From Polynucleobacter rarus (GTDB taxonomy: Bacteria > Pseudomonadota > Gammaproteobacteria > Burkholderiales > Burkholderiaceae), in assembly GCF_003072505.1 (NCBI RefSeq), contig NZ_NTGB01000001.1, positions 2,607,622 through 2,671,621 of the forward strand: DNA of 64,000 bases, read 5' to 3'. The notes beneath the pieces were generated by a model that made no database searches, was not told the origin of the DNA, and was given only the letters and a program-made list of their open reading frames with translations. The translations under genes were made by a program, and so were the position numbers. Shown in pieces: positions 49,874 through 57,784 of the stretch. Each line of letters opens with the position of its first letter. Position 1 is the stretch's first letter.

Positions 49874-50626
49874 ATGAAAAAGCTACTAGTATCATCCGTA
49901 CTAACAATTTCTACTGCTGTATTTGCAGCTCCACCCACCGCATTTACCTTTGTGGCCCCAGCGTCGGTAGCTGTTGCTCCAGCATTAACCAACTTACTTG
50001 GAGTGGCCAATGCATTTAAAGCTGTAGGAACAGCATTTGCTTTGAATGACTCAACAGCAACTGGCTTATTAGATCAGGCCTCGAAAAATTTAACGCTTTC
50101 AGTAGATATAAAAAATATTGATACCTCAGCCATAAACTCTCCAGCTTATAACAGTACTACTGGGCAAATTACCTGGGTCAATAACTTCGCAAGCTCAGTT
50201 TCATCTTCAAATGTCTGGATTCAAACAGATACCGCTGGCTACGATACAGCAGCTAAGGCATTTCGTGATGCTGGTGGCGCATACGCGGTTACTGCAATTA
50301 TGACTGGCGGATCGGGCGTAAATAATTTGCTGTCAGCTATTGATGGTACAACGCGAATAGTTAATGGTGTAAGTTATATTCCCGACAGCTCTTTTAATGC
50401 TCTAGTTACAAGCTTCAATACGGGTTTAACGGTGAGTCAAAAAATAGCTGACATGGCAACTATAGCAACTGCTTTGACCGCCATTCAAGCCCAAGCATCT
50501 GCAATAGATATTGCTGGAGCAGTAGCTGTCACTACATTAAATACTTTGGTGTTACCTGCAGCTGGTAAGAATTCGGCGTCCTATAGCACTTTAAACGATT
50601 TATTGTTATATAACGCTTTACAGTAA
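49874..50626 (+). CDS. Secreted Ala/Ser/Thr-rich protein of unknown function
   Basis: A 250-residue protein, not recognised. A clear signal peptide (KKLLVSSVLTISTAVFAAPP) precedes a low-complexity body rich in Ala, Val, Ser, Thr and Asn with no cysteine and few charges, suggesting an exported or surface-associated fibrous or adhesive protein. The ATG at 49874 is chosen because it gives the signal peptide. It is cotranscribed with the preceding secreted-protein gene. Confidence 0.65.
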   Translation: MKKLLVSSVLTISTAVFAAPPTAFTFVAPASVAVAPALTNLLGVANAFKAVGTAFALNDSTATGLLDQASKNLTLSVDIKNIDTSAINSPAYNSTTGQITWVNNFASSVSSSNVWIQTDTAGYDTAAKAFRDAGGAYAVTAIMTGGSGVNNLLSAIDGTTRIVNGVSYIPDSSFNALVTSFNTGLTVSQKIADMATIATALTAIQAQASAIDIAGAVAVTTLNTLVLPAAGKNSASYSTLNDLLLYNALQ

Positions 50627-50641
50627 TCGTTGATGCCTCGT

Positions 50642-50696
50642 GAAAAACCGAACGGTGACAATTGATTCGACCGGTTTTTTCATTTGGTCTGGCGGA
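50642..50696 (+). repeat. Terminator and rearranged tRNA/terminator junction
   Basis: GAAAAACCG and CGGTTTTTTC form arms around a 21-base loop after the secreted-protein genes. The stretch GATTCGACCGGTTTTTTCATTTGGTCTGGCGG fuses a scrap of tRNA T-arm-like sequence to the trailer (TTTTTTCATTTGGTCTGGCGG) that follows fragment 2 at 45701-45721. It therefore looks like a degraded cassette boundary. Confidence 0.5.
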
Positions 50697-50703
50697 TGAG
50701 TGT

Positions 50704-51105
50704 TTAAACTAAGTGAAGCTCCATTTTCTTACCAACTGCGGCAGCATATTTTCTAAGAGTACTCAAACTCGGAGAGTGCTTACCGGTGGCCAAAGAGCTG
50801 TCTAATCTCGCTACTGCTGGAGCTTGGGTTCCCATCAGTTTGGCAATTTGGGCTTATGTCAATCCAGAATCTTTTCTTGCTGCAAGAATTTCATCAAGAA
50901 TAGCGAACTCTTCAAGATTGAGTTTATCTACCTCAGCTTTAACTGCGGAGTTCTTGAGCATCTTATTAAACATTTGTTGATGAGTTAATAAGTTTTTCTT
51001 AATAGTTTTACGTTTTTTCTCAGAAACAACCTTGCTCTTAACGAAACCATCTAATGTTTGTTTCATTTCTTGAATAACCCTACTATTTTTTTCAATTGTT
51101 GCCAT
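50704..51105 (-). pseudogene. Chimeric HigA-type antitoxin, inactivated by a nonsense codon
   Basis: The residues from TIKKNLLTHQQMFNKMLK to the end (KKMELHLV) copy the intact HigA at 45730. At the codon that is Gln (CAG) in the intact gene, here in GLT-stop-AQIAKLMG (near 50852), there is TAA, so only 83 residues can be made and the HTH is lost. The first 33 residues (MATIEKNSRVIQEMKQTLDGF) instead resemble the start of the other antitoxin at 60628. No toxin gene accompanies it. It is a fused, dead antitoxin. Confidence 0.85.
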
Positions 51106-51237
51106 ATTGAATTTTCCACAACCTTCTAAATAATTCGATAATTAACAATATCAGAGTGACTTTAATAAGTTTGAATATAAAAGGACCCCACCCTAATAAT
51201 GGTTATTGACACCATATAATAGTATGGGTGAGATGGT

Positions 51238-51390
51238 TTGAGAATTGTTGGATATGACAATGAGCGTGGTAAAAGCGATCATAAGCATATTAATGAAGTT
51301 GAAGTTCCTTATAAATTTGTTACTGTTGAAAAACTTGTCGCAGATTTCTTAGCAGACATAGATAGGATTAAACATGAAAAAATCGACTAA
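51238..51390 (+). pseudogene. Truncated TumE-like (DUF6516) toxin remnant
   Basis: A 50-codon frame from TTG (51238) encodes RIVGYDNERGKSDHKH and EVPYKFVTVEKLVADFLADI, the C-terminal half of the DUF6516/TumE toxin family. The usual 50 or so N-terminal residues are missing and a stop codon lies just upstream. It overlaps the antitoxin-like gene at 51374 by 17 bp, the normal layout of such pairs. Confidence 0.75.
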
Positions 51391-51736
51391 AGTTCAAGTC
51401 CCTGTTGGCAGTCTTCAAGATATGGCAAATCGATTTACTCATGCATGGAATCTGGCATCTAAAGGAATTGAAGTAAACGAAACAAATGTCACATTCCTAG
51501 ATATTCAAACGATGTTGGACACTTTATCTCCACGACGTTCAGATTTACTGAAATATTTAAGAAAAAATGGAGCTAACAATATTAAGGCATTAGCCTTAGC
51601 ATTGGGAAGAGATTATAAAAATGTTCATAACGATGTAACCGTTCTTATTTCAGTCGGATTACTATTACAAGATGGACGGAAGTTATCAGCCCCATGGGAT
51701 GAGTTAAGTACTCATGTATCTTTAAAAATGGCATAA
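51374..51736 (+). CDS. TumA-like winged-helix antitoxin (orphaned)
   Basis: A 120-residue protein with a winged-helix C-terminal half (LLKYLRKNGANNIKALALALGRDYKNVHNDVTVLISVGLLLQDG) as in the antitoxins that accompany DUF6516 toxins and in HVO_A0114-type regulators. It seems intact although its toxin gene is truncated, so it may act as a free regulator or antidote. Confidence 0.75.
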   Translation: MKKSTKVQVPVGSLQDMANRFTHAWNLASKGIEVNETNVTFLDIQTMLDTLSPRRSDLLKYLRKNGANNIKALALALGRDYKNVHNDVTVLISVGLLLQDGRKLSAPWDELSTHVSLKMA

Positions 51737-51760
51737 GTTGGCCCTCCTTATGCTTAAAAC

Positions 51761-51813
51761 TGTAAAGTGTGTCTCAGGTCATATAACCAAAACAACCTTC
51801 GGGTGGATTTTGA
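51761..51813 (+). repeat. Decayed cassette boundary: shared 23-bp repeat plus terminator relic
   Basis: TGTAAAGTGTGTCTCAGGTC and the following ATA recur at 62604-62626 with one change. AAAACAACCTTCGGGTGG with ATTTTGATTT follows here, a degenerate relative of the tRNA terminator. The tRNA part is no longer recognisable. Confidence 0.6.
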
Positions 51814-51855
51814 TTTATAAAGTTAGATAATTGCATTCTTTTATTTAAGGTTTTT

Positions 51856-52182
51856 ATGAATCTCAACACAAAAGAAGTAATTGAAATATGCGCACATGAA
51901 TCGAATGCCGGCTTACTCACTTTTCCAGAGGTGTTGGGACGCTTAATGACAGTTGGGGTCGAGTCATATTTTGCCGACTATCGCAATCAATCAACCACTT
52001 ATTATTTGTCTAGTAATGAAAGGTATATTCTTTCGATGGAAATGCCATCGATTGATATTCCAATTTCATTTAACAAAGATGGCATAGTATCAGCTATTCG
52101 CGGCGCTCAAAGTGATATGGTTAGATACCCCGAGTTTTTGAGGTTAACGATATCTGCCGGTTGTGTCGGATACATGGTTTGA
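51856..52182 (+). CDS. DUF1398 family protein
   Basis: A 108-residue protein of unknown function. The pattern HESNAGLLTFPEVLGRLMTVGVESYFADYRN and the late AIRGAQSDMVRYPEFLRLTISAGCVGYMV fits DUF1398 (YbcV-like, often called a phage envelope protein). No signal peptide. It stands alone between two decayed tRNA/terminator relics, so it was probably a one-gene cassette. Confidence 0.78.
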   Translation: MNLNTKEVIEICAHESNAGLLTFPEVLGRLMTVGVESYFADYRNQSTTYYLSSNERYILSMEMPSIDIPISFNKDGIVSAIRGAQSDMVRYPEFLRLTISAGCVGYMV

Positions 52183-52592
52183 ATAACTGGAAAGCATGTA
52201 AGTTATTTCGGGCGACAGGGCGAAGTTCATCTAGAGCATTTTCCAAAAAGATGAGGATACTATAACTCTGTCCATTTTTATTTGGACCACCAAAATCAAA
52301 TTACTCCTCTCTTGAGCAGGGCATTTTATTTGGTGGCTATTCTTTTACTTCCCATTTTGGAATAGTTGAAGTACTTGTATAAAGAAAAAGATTTACCAAA
52401 ATTAATTGTTACTTGGGCTTATGAAAATAAATTTATATGAGTAATTACCCTAAATATGCTGAGTAATTTTTTATGGATTTGAATATTTAGTAAGAATTTT
52501 GCAAAGGTTTTTGTTATTTTAAGAGGTAGCTGTATTACACTAAGAAACATAAATTTAAAATTAGTTCTAAAAAGAACCTACAAGGAGACACG
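52183..52592. other. Gene-free stretch with decayed tRNA fragment 6
   Basis: At 52253-52331 GAGGATAC...GGACCACCAAAATCAAAT, then TTGAGCAGGGCATTTTATTTGG, matches the sequence around fragment 4 (CCACCAAAATCAAAT and a GCGGGGCATTTT hairpin at 47474-47516) but is heavily mutated. The rest, to 52592, is AT-rich and should contain the promoter of the cytochrome gene, with AAGGAGA as ribosome site. Confidence 0.6.
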
Positions 52593-52958
52593 ATGAAACG
52601 ATGTTTTAAAGTTATCTTTATGTTGTGCTTAAGCACTTTTGCAGCGGGATATACATACTCTCAAACGTTAACTAAAGATCAATTAAATGGTCGTGCATTA
52701 CTTGCTCAGAATTGTGGCGTTTGTCATCTTCAAATTGAAATTGGATCTAAGCCTTTTGGCCCCTATTTAAATCAAGCAACGCTTGGCGGCAATAAGGCTG
52801 CAATTCATTCAGTTATTCAATATGGAAATGAAAAGATGCCTGGTTTTAAATATACCTTGAATGTGGCGCAAATGAATGCAATTACTGCTTACATGAAAAC
52901 GGTTCCAGTAAAAGAAGCTCCTAAAAAAATTGTAGACTCCCCAAACATGGATGATTAA
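52593..52958 (+). CDS. Exported monohaem cytochrome c
   Basis: A 121-residue protein with a signal peptide (to about residue 23, YTYSQ) and one class I cytochrome domain. The haem-binding motif is CGVCH (residues 41-45), with the likely axial Met in KMPGFKYTL. It should carry electrons in the periplasm for the adjacent protein, whose start codon overlaps its stop by 8 bp. Confidence 0.9.
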   Translation: MKRCFKVIFMLCLSTFAAGYTYSQTLTKDQLNGRALLAQNCGVCHLQIEIGSKPFGPYLNQATLGGNKAAIHSVIQYGNEKMPGFKYTLNVAQMNAITAYMKTVPVKEAPKKIVDSPNMDD

Positions 52959-54774
52959 TATGAAAAAGCTATTACTACTAACCATTTCGAGTGTCTTAAT
53001 TGGATTCATATCTCTAGCATCGGCACAGTCTTCAGAGGAAGTTCTAAGTGGTCAGATTATTGGGCCTAAGGGACAGAACTTGGAGGGAGTTACTGTTTCA
53101 GCTAGAGCGCAAGGAAGCACTATTACCACGAGCGTGTATACCGATTTATCAGGACATTACATCTTTCCAGCATTGCCAAAAGGGATATATAGTGTTTGGT
53201 CTCAAGCTTTAGGTTTTGAATGGAGTCGTAAACAGGTGACTCTTCAACAAAAGACTCAACTGAACTTTAAGTTGGAATTAATTACTGATTCAGAAAAAAA
53301 ATATCGTCAATTGCCCCCAGAAATGTTGGTTGCAGCTTTGCCAGAAAGTAGTGATCACGATGCATTGATGAAGCGTATTTTTACTACAAACTGTACGGGA
53401 TGCCATTCGCCTGCCTATCCGTTGCAATTTAAATTTGATGAAGCAGGATGGAACAAGATTATTAATTTGATGTCTGTTGTTCCAGTAAGTGGAGTATATC
53501 CAGGACCCAATGCGAAGGCAAATAGTATCTTAAAAAGACACCAAAGTGAATTGGCGCAATATTTGGCCAATGCAAGAGGACCAGGTCCAACCAGCATGGT
53601 TTTTAAAGATAGACCAAGACCAACTGGCGAGGCAGCAAGAGCGGTTTGGCGCTTGTATGACATCCCACGCAATGAAAGTGTGGGTATGAAAACAAATGAG
53701 CATTTAAATGATGGAACGGATTGGAGTAAAGGAGCGACCTCAAAAATTGGACAAATTCCACATGATGGTGGATTAGGTCTAGATGGTACGATTTACTTCT
53801 CATCCAATAGTCGTAATACGCGAGTAACTATTGGAAAAATTGACCCTAAAACGGGGGTTATTAAAAACTTAAAGTATCCAGGAATAAATGGTTTAGCAGC
53901 CTCTTCCCATGGATTAGTACGTGATACGAATGGTAATTTTTGGTTTGATGCCGATACGGGCCGCCGTGCTTTAGGAAAGTTAGATACATTAACAGACAAA
54001 ATTACAGTGTATCAAACACCCGCTTCAGGTTCTCCTGTCGGAGGTGCAGTATCGGTCGATGTAGCACCTAATGGTGAAGTTTGGATTTCGAGCCCGAATG
54101 GAGCATTTAGCTTTAATCCATCGACAGAAAAATTTACAGAGTATAAATCCCTCATCCCAGGGGTTGGTCCACGGGGTAGTGGCGCAACGTATGGTGTCGC
54201 TGCAGACAAGCAGAATAATGGCTGGTGGGCACAAATGGGTATGGATACCATTTATAAATCTGATAAAGAGCACCAAAGTGCTATTCCTTTAAAAATACCT
54301 GATGTGGAGGTAAGGGGAATGTCTGCGGAAGATAGAGCATTTTATGAAAAATTTGATGGCTTAGGATTTAATGCTCCCTTACCTTACTCAGCTGGACCGC
54401 GTCGAATGGGAACTGATAAAGAAAGCAATATTTTATGGGTGGGAAATTCTTGGGGAGCAAGCCTATCAAAAATAGATCCACAAACAATGGATATTGAAAC
54501 AGTTAAATTTCCAGAGCCAACGATGCAACCTTATATGGTTTATGTTGATCATGACCATAATGTTTGGGGTAATTTATGGTCTTCGGATCGAATCTTTCGT
54601 TACAACCCAGAGCAAAAGCAGTGGGCATTTTTTGACTTACCAGTTCGGGCCACAGAAATAAGACATTTATCGGTCTTAGATAAAAATGGGAAATTTGAAG
54701 TTGTAGTACCTGTTTATCGGACCAACCAGATGGGTGTTATGACGCTTAGGAGTGAAAAACAACTCACAGAGTAA
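52951..54774 (+). CDS. Exported multi-domain haem protein: carboxypeptidase-regulatory-like domain, CxxCH, Vgb-like propeller
   Basis: A 607-residue protein with a signal peptide (LLLTISSVLIGFISLASAQ). A CarboxypepD_reg-like beta-sandwich (about residues 30-110) is followed by a single haem-attachment motif CTGCH near residue 150. From about residue 250 there is a beta-propeller with repeats like GKIDPKTG, GKLDTLTD and SKIDPQTM, as in virginiamycin B lyase/streptogramin-lyase-like proteins. The function is unknown; with the cytochrome c it may form a periplasmic oxidoreductase or sensor. Confidence 0.8.
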   Translation: MINMKKLLLLTISSVLIGFISLASAQSSEEVLSGQIIGPKGQNLEGVTVSARAQGSTITTSVYTDLSGHYIFPALPKGIYSVWSQALGFEWSRKQVTLQQKTQLNFKLELITDSEKKYRQLPPEMLVAALPESSDHDALMKRIFTTNCTGCHSPAYPLQFKFDEAGWNKIINLMSVVPVSGVYPGPNAKANSILKRHQSELAQYLANARGPGPTSMVFKDRPRPTGEAARAVWRLYDIPRNESVGMKTNEHLNDGTDWSKGATSKIGQIPHDGGLGLDGTIYFSSNSRNTRVTIGKIDPKTGVIKNLKYPGINGLAASSHGLVRDTNGNFWFDADTGRRALGKLDTLTDKITVYQTPASGSPVGGAVSVDVAPNGEVWISSPNGAFSFNPSTEKFTEYKSLIPGVGPRGSGATYGVAADKQNNGWWAQMGMDTIYKSDKEHQSAIPLKIPDVEVRGMSAEDRAFYEKFDGLGFNAPLPYSAGPRRMGTDKESNILWVGNSWGASLSKIDPQTMDIETVKFPEPTMQPYMVYVDHDHNVWGNLWSSDRIFRYNPEQKQWAFFDLPVRATEIRHLSVLDKNGKFEVVVPVYRTNQMGVMTLRSEKQLTE

Positions 54775-54871
54775 GTCGAATAATTGATCCGTTTATGAAT
54801 GGAAATAATAAGAAGAAAAGATCGTTTTGGTGTTCGGCAATTGCTTATGAAGATTTAGTAATTGCTGAACT

Positions 54872-54928
54872 GTTGGGAATGAAAATGAGTGTGGTAAAGG
54901 TGATCACAAACTCATTAAAATTGACTAA
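54872..54928 (+). pseudogene. Second, shorter TumE-like toxin remnant
   Basis: A stop-terminated stretch encoding GNENECGKGDHKLIKID repeats the core of the TumE remnant at 51238 (DNERGKSDHKH). Only this signature piece is left. It shares its stop codon's last base with the ATG of the GNAT gene (TAATG). The preceding 54775-54871 shows nothing recognisable. Confidence 0.6.
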
Positions 54929-55374
54929 TGAAATTAACCAAGGCTACTCATTCTGATATTCCGGAACTCGTTGAGTTGTTAAAGACTCTTTTTGAGCAAG
55001 AGGCAGAGTTTGAGCCTAACTCAGAAGCCCAAAGAAAAGCCCTTAGCAAAATCATTCTTGACCCAACGATTGGCATCATTTTGGTTGCTAGAGATGATAA
55101 AAAAATAATGGGGATGATTAACTTGCTGTTTACAGAATCAACCGCTCTTGGCTCTAAAGTAGCCATTCTTGAAGATATGGTTGTGCTATCTGAAGCCAGA
55201 GGGGAAGGTATCGGCTCAAAGTTAATTGACTATGCGATTAGCGAAGCCAAAAAAGAGGGCTGTAAGCGAATTACTTTACTAACGGATATTGAAAACACTC
55301 AAGCACAGTCTTTCTATCAAAAGAAAGGGTTTGTGAAATCCAAGATGACGCCCTATAGGCTTTTACTAGATTAG
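54928..55374 (+). CDS. GNAT-family N-acetyltransferase
   Basis: A 148-residue acetyltransferase with the usual order: MKLTKATHSDIPELVELL start, a central strand VAILEDMVVLSEARGEGIGSKLIDYAI holding the acetyl-CoA loop (R-G-E-G-I-G), and the C-terminal QSFYQKKGF. The acceptor is not predictable. It sits between a TumE remnant and a terminator relic, as a one-gene block. Confidence 0.9.
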   Translation: MKLTKATHSDIPELVELLKTLFEQEAEFEPNSEAQRKALSKIILDPTIGIILVARDDKKIMGMINLLFTESTALGSKVAILEDMVVLSEARGEGIGSKLIDYAISEAKKEGCKRITLLTDIENTQAQSFYQKKGFVKSKMTPYRLLLD

Positions 55375-55402
55375 CCATTCTCGGGTAGTTTTTCATTTGG
55401 AG
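55374..55402 (+). terminator. Decayed copy of the tRNA terminator
   Basis: GCCATTCTCGGGTAGTTTTTCATTTGG corresponds base by base to ACCACCTTCGGGTGGTTTTTTCATTTGG after fragment 2, with a few changes. No tRNA fragment remains in front of it, since the GNAT stop codon abuts it. Confidence 0.55.
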
Positions 55403-55414
55403 TATTCTTAACTG

Positions 55415-55999
55415 ATGAGTCAATCCCTCTCCAAGCTCGTTAAAGAAATTCGCTCTTGTACCTTGTGCGCCAAGCATTTGCCATTGGGGCCGCGACCCAT
55501 TATTCAAGTCAGTAGTTCTGCCAAAATTCTCATTGTTGGTCAGGCCCCTGGTAGCCGCGTTCATGAAACCGGAATTCCATTCAATGACCCAAGTGGCGAT
55601 CGTTTAAGAGAATGGATGGGAATAAATAAAGAAGTTTTCTATGATGACAAAAAAATCGCTCTGGTACCAATGGGCTTTTGTTTTCCTGGAACAGTTAAAT
55701 CAGGCGATCTGCCACCCAGATCAGAGTGTGCTGATACATGGCGAGTCAAACTATTAGAACAATTACCCAATATCAAGCTAACCATCATTGTTGGTCAATA
55801 TGCTCAAGCATGGCACTTAGATAAAGGCGGTAAAGAGAATTTGACTGAAACAGTTATGGCATGGAAAGAATACTGGCCTAAAGCAATTCCATTGCCGCAT
55901 CCAAGCCCAAGAAACAATATTTGGCTAAAAAAGAATCCTTGGTTTGAGGAAGAGGTATTGCCCTCTCTTAGAGGAAAAGTGAAAGCTGTATTGAAATAA
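55415..55999 (+). CDS. Uracil-DNA glycosylase superfamily protein
   Basis: A 194-residue protein of the UDG fold. Motif 1 is LIVGQAPGSRVHETGIPFNDPSGDRL, and motif 2 is PLPHPSPRN near the end. An early CTLCAKHLP pair of cysteines could contact a cluster, but the full four-Cys set of family 4 is not obvious. It may repair deaminated bases or have another nucleic-acid role. Its stop codon (55997-55999) overlaps the start of tRNA fragment 7. Confidence 0.83.
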   Translation: MSQSLSKLVKEIRSCTLCAKHLPLGPRPIIQVSSSAKILIVGQAPGSRVHETGIPFNDPSGDRLREWMGINKEVFYDDKKIALVPMGFCFPGTVKSGDLPPRSECADTWRVKLLEQLPNIKLTIIVGQYAQAWHLDKGGKENLTETVMAWKEYWPKAIPLPHPSPRNNIWLKKNPWFEEEVLPSLRGKVKAVLK

Positions 56000-56078
56000 G
56001 ATTAGACATCCTCAACAATGGTCGATTCCGCCCCAGGCAACCAAGAATCTCAATAGCCCACTTGTTGGGTTATTTTCT
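55998..56078 (+). repeat. Displaced tRNA-Phe 3' fragment 7 plus terminator
   Basis: AAGATTAGACATCCTC (anticodon stem-loop relic) leads to GGTCGATTCCGCCCCAGGCA and ACCA, with two changes from the tRNA. A hairpin AATAGCCCA / TGGGTTATT with a T-rich tail follows (56052-56078). The layout and the abutting gene stop match fragment 2. Confidence 0.82.
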
Positions 56079-56133
56079 TTTATGGTTAGGTTCGGTTTGT
56101 CACCATCGTTCTCGGATACCACTATCTAGAACC

Positions 56134-56236
56134 GTCCTTTAAAAGGACAAGTCAATTATTCATCCTTGTAGTGGTCCTGCGTCGATTTAAGCGACGCTCA
56201 TCTAGGGTCGGTGCTTGTGTTGTCGTTTTAAATGAC
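56134..56236. repeat. Composite palindrome unit, copy 1
   Basis: It starts with an exact GTCCTTTAAAAGGAC (56134-56148). A tRNA-like scrap CATCCTTGTAGTGGTC follows at 56161, then CGATTTAAGCGACGCTCATCTA, and it ends with a second palindrome GTCGTTTTAAATGAC (56222-56236). The same order of pieces recurs at 62714-62826. It lies just upstream of the kinase gene and may contain its control region. Confidence 0.7.
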
Positions 56237-56284
56237 AAATTCATTTTTACGCCTTTTTTACACCAATAGATTCAAAATGATTGT

Positions 56285-57784
56285 GTGAATAAAAAGACAA
56301 TAAATTCCTCTTTAGCAGATCGGCCACTTTTTTCTGGCTTGATATGCATTGGAATTGCATCAATTCTGAGTTTGGCCTGTACTGCTCTCTTGGGCATAGT
56401 CGATATTGCCAACATTGTGATGATCTTTTTGTTAAGCACTTTTTTGATAGCCACTTCATTGGGCCGAGATGCTGCCATATTCTCGGCCTTTATCAATGTC
56501 GTTTTCTTTGATTTCTTTTTTGTGCCCCCCAGATTCTCATTCTCTGTAGACGATAGTCAGTACCTCATTACTTTCTTAGTGATGATGATTGTCGGTTTAG
56601 TAACAGGCCATTTGGCCGCAAAATTAAAAGAGCAGATTAAAGATGTTTCAGCCAGAGAAAGGTTGGCAAAAGCACTTCAAAGTTTATCCCGCGGCCTCTT
56701 TAGCGCCCAATCAGATGAGCAGATTGTTCAAGTTTCTAAATCTGCTCTAGAAGTGCCCCTAGGTATTGAAATAGATTTATTCATTACCGAGAATCTAGAT
56801 CAGTTAAAGATTGACAAGTTTGATATGCAATCTGTTGCTTGGTCGATGCAAAGTGGTACTCGGATATTTAATGAGGTTGATGAGGTGGATGGGAAATCCA
56901 TCATTTATCTTCCGATTCGCTCTGAATTAAAGACACTGGGTATTCTTGTAGCATCTGATTCCACAAAGTCCTTAAGGCACTATGGTCGTGATGATTTACT
57001 ACAAACCGCCGCAAATCTCATTGCGTTGGAAGTTGTTCAACTGCGTTCTGCACAAGCTCGGGAACTCAGTAAAGTAGAGGCCGCAACAGAGCGTTTGAAA
57101 AGTGCCATTCTCTCCTCCCTTTCACACGATCTTCGTACGCCATTGACAACAATGATTGGTTTGGCTGAAAGCCTACAAGAGCGTAATCAAGGAATTAATT
57201 CTCAGAGTAAGGCTGATCTTGAAACTATTCGAAGTCAGGGCTTAAGACTTTCAAGCATGATTGGCAACTTGCTGGAGATGGCAAGACTGCAGACGCAAGG
57301 CCCCACCCTTAAAAAAGAATGGCAACCAATAGAAGATGTAATTGGTTCCAGTATTAAACACTTTTCTACATCGTTTCCTAAAAGCATCGTGAAGACAAGT
57401 ATTACAAGTGATGTACCGCCCTTATATTTTGATGAAGTATTAATTGAGCGGGTACTTTGCAACTTGCTTGAAAATGTCGCCAAGTATTCGCTTGAATCTG
57501 CCACCATTGAAGTGCTTGTTAGGAAGAACGAACAATTCGTTGAAGTATCTGTAATTGATGCAGGTACTGGCTTTGCTCAAGAGCCTAGTCAATTATTTGA
57601 GATGTTTGCCAGAGGAATTTCTGATACGAATAAGTCGGGCATGGGATTAGGACTTGCAATTTGTAAAGAAATTATTGAGGCGCATGGCGGCTCTATATCG
57701 GCAAAGAACAATGAATCCAAAGCTGGCTCTGTAATTACCTTTACTTTACCCATTACCGAAAATTCTGAATTGCCTAAGCTATGA
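56285..57784 (+). CDS. KdpD-like sensor histidine kinase, short form
   Basis: A 499-residue kinase matching the C-terminal part of KdpD: a four-helix membrane module (DUF4118-like, about residues 15-110), a GAF-like region (about 130-250), HisKA with His281 in SLSHDLRTPLTT, and the ATPase domain with GMGLGLAICKEI. The N-terminal KdpD and Usp domains of the long form are missing. It starts at GTG 56285 and overlaps the response regulator gene by 4 bp. It likely senses potassium or turgor-related cues. Confidence 0.88.
   Translation: MNKKTINSSLADRPLFSGLICIGIASILSLACTALLGIVDIANIVMIFLLSTFLIATSLGRDAAIFSAFINVVFFDFFFVPPRFSFSVDDSQYLITFLVMMIVGLVTGHLAAKLKEQIKDVSARERLAKALQSLSRGLFSAQSDEQIVQVSKSALEVPLGIEIDLFITENLDQLKIDKFDMQSVAWSMQSGTRIFNEVDEVDGKSIIYLPIRSELKTLGILVASDSTKSLRHYGRDDLLQTAANLIALEVVQLRSAQARELSKVEAATERLKSAILSSLSHDLRTPLTTMIGLAESLQERNQGINSQSKADLETIRSQGLRLSSMIGNLLEMARLQTQGPTLKKEWQPIEDVIGSSIKHFSTSFPKSIVKTSITSDVPPLYFDEVLIERVLCNLLENVAKYSLESATIEVLVRKNEQFVEVSVIDAGTGFAQEPSQLFEMFARGISDTNKSGMGLGLAICKEIIEAHGGSISAKNNESKAGSVITFTLPITENSELPKL

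Noticed and set aside
54012-54276. Two antisense frames inside the propeller gene
   Set aside because: They are long only because of the base composition of the real gene and have no ribosome site or recognisable product.
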